A DNA stretch of 64,000 nt from Conus ventricosus (Eukaryota; Mollusca; Gastropoda; Neogastropoda; Conidae), in the NCBI GenBank assembly GCA_018398815.1, contig CM031595.1, positions 141,256,614 through 141,320,613 on the forward strand. Reading direction: 5' to 3'. How positions within the stretch are numbered: position 1 is the stretch's first letter; each line of letters begins with the position of its first letter. This document shows positions 59,297-64,000 of this stretch, piece by piece. The position numbers and the translations under genes were made by a program. The notes under the pieces are model-generated. The model was not told where the DNA came from. It was given only the letters and a program-made list of their open reading frames with translations, and did no database searches.

Positions 59297-59733
59297 ATTA
59301 ACATAAAAGGCGGGGGCCGGATTAGCTCAGTTGGTAGAGCGCCGGACTCGTGATCCTGGGGTTGCGGGTTCGAATTTCGGTATAGGGGGATTTTTCCCTC
59401 GGAGTTAACATTGGTTCTGACTCCATTCCCCATATAGTCCTTCGAATGAGACTATAAACCGAGGTTCCGTGTGTGAACGCACGCATAACATCTTGCACAC
59501 ACGTAAAATCCCATTACCAACTTTCGGAAGAGAAGGCCAGTTTGGCCGTTGGTATGGATGACACGTGACACATAGCATGCACCTTCCCTGAAGATGGAGT
59601 ATGGCTGCCTTAATGGCGGGATAAAAAAGGGTCATACACACAAAAACTCCACTGCCTGGCTATACAGGGAGTGTCCGCAGGAGTATCAGCTGCGTACGCA
59701 GAAAGAAAGAAAGAAAAATTAACATAAAAGGCG
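59297..59733 (+). mobile_element. tRNA-derived SINE with 16-bp target-site duplication, copy B
   Basis: The body 59,313-59,717 is nearly identical to copy A, with a better preserved tRNA head (GGATTAGCTCAGTTGG and GCGGGTTCGAATT). The duplication ATTAACATAAAAGGCG is perfect. It lies in the BPTF intron between the bromodomain and PHD exons. Confidence 0.93.
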
Positions 59734-61213
59734 ATAGTAGCTCGTCTGAACCTGAGTTTCAAAAAAAAAATTTCTTACCTGCTGACTTTTATCCCTGTTA
59801 ATAGTCTCATAAGTGTGTCTTTTTTTCTAAACACATTTCAGTCCATCTTTTCTTTCTTTTTTTTTTCCTTAATCAACAGAGTGATCCTTTTTTTCGTTGT
59901 TGACACTTCTCATATTTGCGGGAGGATCTACAACGATTTCTGAGTTTCTTTTTTGCCTGTACAAGTGCTTGTCATCATCAGGTAAACTGCTGAAGTGGGT
60001 ACAGATATTAAACCTTGATTAACCAACCAAACAGCAGGTAACCAGAATCATGCAACAAGTCTGACGAGTTCTTTACAGAGCTAAACAGCTATCACTTGCT
60101 GATCCTGCGGACATCTGCTTCGAAGGAACAATACACTAACAAAGCAGCCACAGGAGAATTACTTCTAATGTCCCCTTTCCCTTTAACGCGAGTTTGTCTT
60201 TCAAAATTAAGTACTTTAACTGGGACTGATGTTGATGTTGGCTTAACTCCGTATCTGGATATTAAAGGCATCAAGACTAAGTTTCATTATCCTACATCAA
60301 TAATCATGCAGATAAAAATGTTGTATACAGTTTTGTACCACTTTCTGATGACAGAGCTGGTCTAGGGAAATGAAATCTTTCATGGTCTTTTCTAAAAGTA
60401 ATTTTTCTGAAGTCATTCTGGACAACTTGAGAAATAGCTAGTACTAAATGGATCTGTACTACAAAGACATGAGATCACTCAGAATAGCAACTGCGACCCA
60501 AATCCTTTACAAAGTCCAATCATGTTCAGTGAAGACCCTGTTATCATCCTTATCTCCTTCGTACACCTTCCTGGAGAATGAGAATGGTGTTGTCACTGGA
60601 TTGTAAGTTCTGCATTCATTAATTTCACTGAGTGCACAGCTTTCTGTACTCTTTCAAAGCAGCTTGGCATATAAGGCTGATAGTCTATTGTTAACATGTC
60701 AGCAACAGATTAAATGGTGTCAGGTGAGTGGATTTGAGAAAACAGTAAAAGAGCTTGTTTCGAATTCCTGTGCAACAGCAAAATGACACTTAAGTGTTTT
60801 TGTTGTCACTTTTCCTAGACTATGAACAAACCAGTAGGAAAGATGGAATTCTTCCATTTGGGTTGAACAGGAAACGGACAAGAATGAACAACCTGACTAT
60901 GTAATGAGAAAACACTGAGGAACTACCCACTAAAAAAATGAAAGTTTTTCAAAGCTCTTCTGATGAGAAAAATGCCAGTCAATGGTATCGCCAAAACCTA
61001 CTTGACTAGAGATAACTTTTTTCCTACATTATCTATCCCTATCTCTCCAGTAAGCACCTCTACACTTTTGTTTCTTGATCATTTCTATTTCATTAACAAT
61101 TATCCTGCAAACAAGGAATTCAACACTCACCAGATGCATGTTTAAGCAAAACAAAGCAAAAACTATACACACACACACACACACACACACATATATTAGG
61201 TTACACCAGTCAC

Positions 61214-61407
61214 CTTGAGACTTCGCACAATTTTGAGGAGAGTGACATAGTCATCAGCGTGAGAACTTTCTGAGCAATGGATTGGCTTGCTCCTTTTGCT
61301 GGCAGTTTGGACAGATGTAGGGGTCAATGGAGTCGGCCTCTGACTTCGTTACACCAACACAGCGCCCATGGAACCAGTCCTGGCAGCGGTCACAGCCAAT
61401 GTAGAAC
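61214..61407 (-). CDS. BPTF: BPTF exon: C-terminal PHD finger and linker, copy B (two bases short)
   Basis: Acceptor TGATAG, donor AAG|GTGACT. The PHD part ([33 protein letters not shown]) is intact, but the linker is frame-shifted by losses in GCCAATCC (copy A GCCCAAACC) and CACGC (copy A CACCGC). Copy A shows that the true frame continues into [15 protein letters not shown]. Confidence 0.88.
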
Positions 61408-62465
61408 CTATCACAGGAAACAGTCACCATTGCTGGACATGTCAACCAAAGAAAAATCATAACCATTTCATAACATGGCACACAAGAGCAAGTTTCAAAA
61501 GTCGGCCTCCATCTGTATTACCAAAACACTGTCCCCTCTCTCCCAACCTCTTCTCTACGCTAGGCTAAAAAGGTTCAATGAATATGCTGGGGCAGTTGGG
61601 GATGTTCACAGCTATCTTCAGTCATAGGAAACAGTGAAGGGGTGTTGCAGCCTACCCAACAACACTGTACTGCAAGTCAAGTGAGTGAAAGATAATTGTT
61701 CGTCTTGAATATTGCCTACACTCCAAAACTTCTTCATAAATCAAACTTCACTGAATCTCACACCATTCAGTCCATGAAAAGACTACAAGACCATTAAAAT
61801 ATTGATATTTACATCCTCACACTACTAGTTGGAACAGGCAGTCTTTGAAACAAACATTTCAAAAACTGCTTTGGAAAAGATTAAATAACAGCATAGGCAA
61901 GTGGACCAGAAGAAAGAAATATGACAACAACTGTTAAAATGAAAACAAGACGGGAAAACAAGATCTGTAGCCCATCCAAACCAGAAAACATCAACTTTTT
62001 TTTACAATGAAAATGACTCCAAACAAACTCACAGGGAAAGTTTCAGCTTTTGCACAACCTCTGATACAATTAAAAGTGCACAATAATCACATATCAAGTA
62101 GTGAAATCAAGCCTGATTATAACCTGTTATATCGCACAGTTTAACTGTTAAGTACATTGGAAGTCCTATCACACAGAATATCAGGTACTAGTTGCGCCAG
62201 TACCCAACCTGTACATAAGCGAACAAAGTCACATACACGCACAGTGTAACTGCCACAATTCCAGACAACCTGTCCAAGGAAATCTTAAGTCATCAGCACT
62301 AGTAAAAATGGCAAGTCATGAAGTACTTTTTTAAACCTGTAACTTGAATTTATGAGAATGTAATAATAACCACTGCCCCTGATAAGGTTTTTCCTTCCTT
62401 CTCTTTTCAATTCTATCAGCTGGTTTCCAGCTCAACTTTTCCCCTACTCATAGCCAACCACTTAC

Positions 62466-62639
62466 TGGTTTTCATCATATGGAGTTCGACAAAGACAGTA
62501 CAGCTCCTCAGAAGTGTTCTCCTGCTGTTTCCGACAGTCCTCGCAAATGTAGGAGTCAATGAAACGAGCCTGCTCCTCCGTGATGTGCACACATGTGCCA
62601 TGAAACCAGTTGGAACACAGATCACAGCCTATGTAAAAC
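62466..62639 (-). CDS. BPTF: BPTF exon: tandem PHD fingers, copy B (intact)
   Basis: 174 nt, acceptor TTTCAG, donor CCA|GTAAGT. Encodes the C-terminal part of a first PHD finger (FYIGCDLCSNWFHGTCV, then SYICEDC) and the start of the next (ELYCLCRTPYDEN). The next exon supplies its FYIGCDRC half through a split Gln codon. Exon joins in the middle of PHD fingers and tandem PHDs before the bromodomain are features of BPTF/NURF301. Exons further upstream are outside the window. Confidence 0.92.
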
Positions 62640-62895
62640 CTGAAACCATACACAAGAATGATTGGAAACATTTTCCTGTATTGCACATACACCTTGGAAT
62701 AATTCATAATCTGTCACCTGTCTCATTATCCTCCACTTGCCCCATCCTCCTCCAGCAGATCACACCCTGCACGATGTCTTTTTTTTTTCCCCCTCAGCAC
62801 AATGTCACTGATCAGTACCTGTCATAAAACATGTCCTACTATCCAACGACTGTTTCCTTGTCATATACTTGTTATTATTTCATACAATCCTGTTT

Positions 62896-63130
62896 GGCGT
62901 CATATACTGTACCATGTCAGACCAATAGCATTCAACGGCAGTTAGCCAGCTCTGTCAGGCCGAATTTTATCAGTGGCCAATGCAGTCATAAGCCAGTCAC
63001 GTGACGTCACCCCACTTCCGCCCCCGGAAGAAGCCGGTGTCAACTTCTTCTACCTCATTCACCTTCGCCTGCCGTCAAAGCAAGATAAGTCTTGTGCTCT
63101 GTCTCGCCTACACTTGCCTGGTCATTGTCT
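62896..63130 (+). mobile_element. DIRS retrotransposon copy (iii), first ~235 bases before the gap
   Basis: Starts GGCGTCATATACTG after TCCTGTTT, the same insertion site as copy (i) in copy A, so this DIRS insertion is shared. The left inverted terminal repeat is complete, then N. Confidence 0.88.
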
Positions 63131-64000
63131 NNNNNNNNNNNNNNNNNNNNNNNNNNNNNNNNNNNNNNNNNNNNNNNNNNNNNNNNNNNNNNNNNNNNNN
63201 NNNNNNNNNNNNNNNNNNNNNNNNNNNNNNNNNNNNNNNNNNNNNNNNNNNNNNNNNNNNNNNNNNNNNNNNNNNNNNNNNNNNNNNNNNNNNNNNNNNN
63301 NNNNNNNNNNNNNNNNNNNNNNNNNNNNNNNNNNNNNNNNNNNNNNNNNNNNNNNNNNNNNNNNNNNNNNNNNNNNNNNNNNNNNNNNNNNNNNNNNNNN
63401 NNNNNNNNNNNNNNNNNNNNNNNNNNNNNNNNNNNNNNNNNNNNNNNNNNNNNNNNNNNNNNNNNNNNNNNNNNNNNNNNNNNNNNNNNNNNNNNNNNNN
63501 NNNNNNNNNNNNNNNNNNNNNNNNNNNNNNNNNNNNNNNNNNNNNNNNNNNNNNNNNNNNNNNNNNNNNNNNNNNNNNNNNNNNNNNNNNNNNNNNNNNN
63601 NNNNNNNNNNNNNNNNNNNNNNNNNNNNNNNNNNNNNNNNNNNNNNNNNNNNNNNNNNNNNNNNNNNNNNNNNNNNNNNNNNNNNNNNNNNNNNNNNNNN
63701 NNNNNNNNNNNNNNNNNNNNNNNNNNNNNNNNNNNNNNNNNNNNNNNNNNNNNNNNNNNNNNNNNNNNNNNNNNNNNNNNNNNNNNNNNNNNNNNNNNNN
63801 NNNNNNNNNNNNNNNNNNNNNNNNNNNNNNNNNNNNNNNNNNNNNNNNNNNNNNNNNNNNNNNNNNNNNNNNNNNNNNNNNNNNNNNNNNNNNNNNNNNN
63901 NNNNNNNNNNNNNNNNNNNNNNNNNNNNNNNNNNNNNNNNNNNNNNNNNNNNNNNNNNNNNNNNNNNNNNNNNNNNNNNNNNNNNNNNNNNNNNNNNNNN
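63131..64000. other. Assembly gap (N) to the window end
   Basis: At least 870 N. As with the first gap, it begins inside a DIRS element. Confidence 0.98.

Larger units (their letters stand above)
31479..63130. repeat. Copy B of the PIGX-BPTF locus
   Basis: Aligns in order and orientation with about 6,625-28,700 of this window: PIGX exons 3-5, the intergenic region and the last four BPTF exons. Small indels and substitutions occur throughout. The large differences are six transposon insertions and minisatellite length. Best read as the second haplotype. Confidence 0.9.

Overview
The window is animal nuclear DNA. It has intron-split genes with GT/AG splice sites, long CA/TG and CT/GA microsatellites, minisatellites and many transposable elements. 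The two recognisable host genes are PIGX (plus strand; GPI mannosyltransferase I subunit) and the 3' end of BPTF/NURF301 (minus strand; PHD fingers and bromodomain), arranged tail to tail. A mollusc, perhaps a gastropod, is my guess from the repeat style (tRNA-SINE, DIRS, piggyBac-like elements). Nothing in the window proves it.

The main structural fact is that one locus appears twice. Copy A runs from about 6,625 to 30,478 and copy B from 31,479 to 63,130, in the same orientation. An exactly 1,000-base N gap separates them, and copy B runs into a second N run at 63,131. Copy B starts just beyond the place where copy A has a ~160-bp TG microsatellite, and both copies end inside a DIRS retrotransposon at the same site. 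Two allelic contigs placed in tandem by scaffolding (haplotypic duplication) explain this best; a real tandem duplication is not excluded.

Layout. 1-3.4 kb: a weak minus-strand exon candidate and upstream DNA. 3.4-13 kb: complete five-exon PIGX (245 codons plus stop), with large minisatellites in intron 3. 13-18.2 kb: space between the converging genes, with a 1.15-kb TIR element. 18.2-28.4 kb: last four BPTF exons on the minus strand, with two piggyBac-like elements, a tRNA-SINE and a 0.7-kb TIR element in its introns. 28.5-30.5 kb: 5' part of DIRS copy (i). 31.5-42 kb: PIGX exons 3-5 again, with two nested TG...CA elements (probable solo LTRs) and a LINE fragment in intron 4. 42.1-51.0 kb: full-length DIRS copy (ii) with inverted terminal repeats and an internal complementary region, carrying a hAT-like insertion and a LINE fragment. 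51-62.7 kb: the same intergenic DNA and BPTF 3' exons. 62.9-63.1 kb: start of DIRS copy (iii).

Comparing the copies gives filled and empty sites for six insertions: four present only in A (53-bp LINE tail, 1.15-kb TIR element, piggyBac-like element, 0.7-kb TIR element) and two present only in B (nested LTR complex, DIRS ii). Single-base indels, mostly next to homopolymers and densest in copy A at about 16-22 kb, break exons that are otherwise well conserved. I read these as assembly error rather than gene decay.
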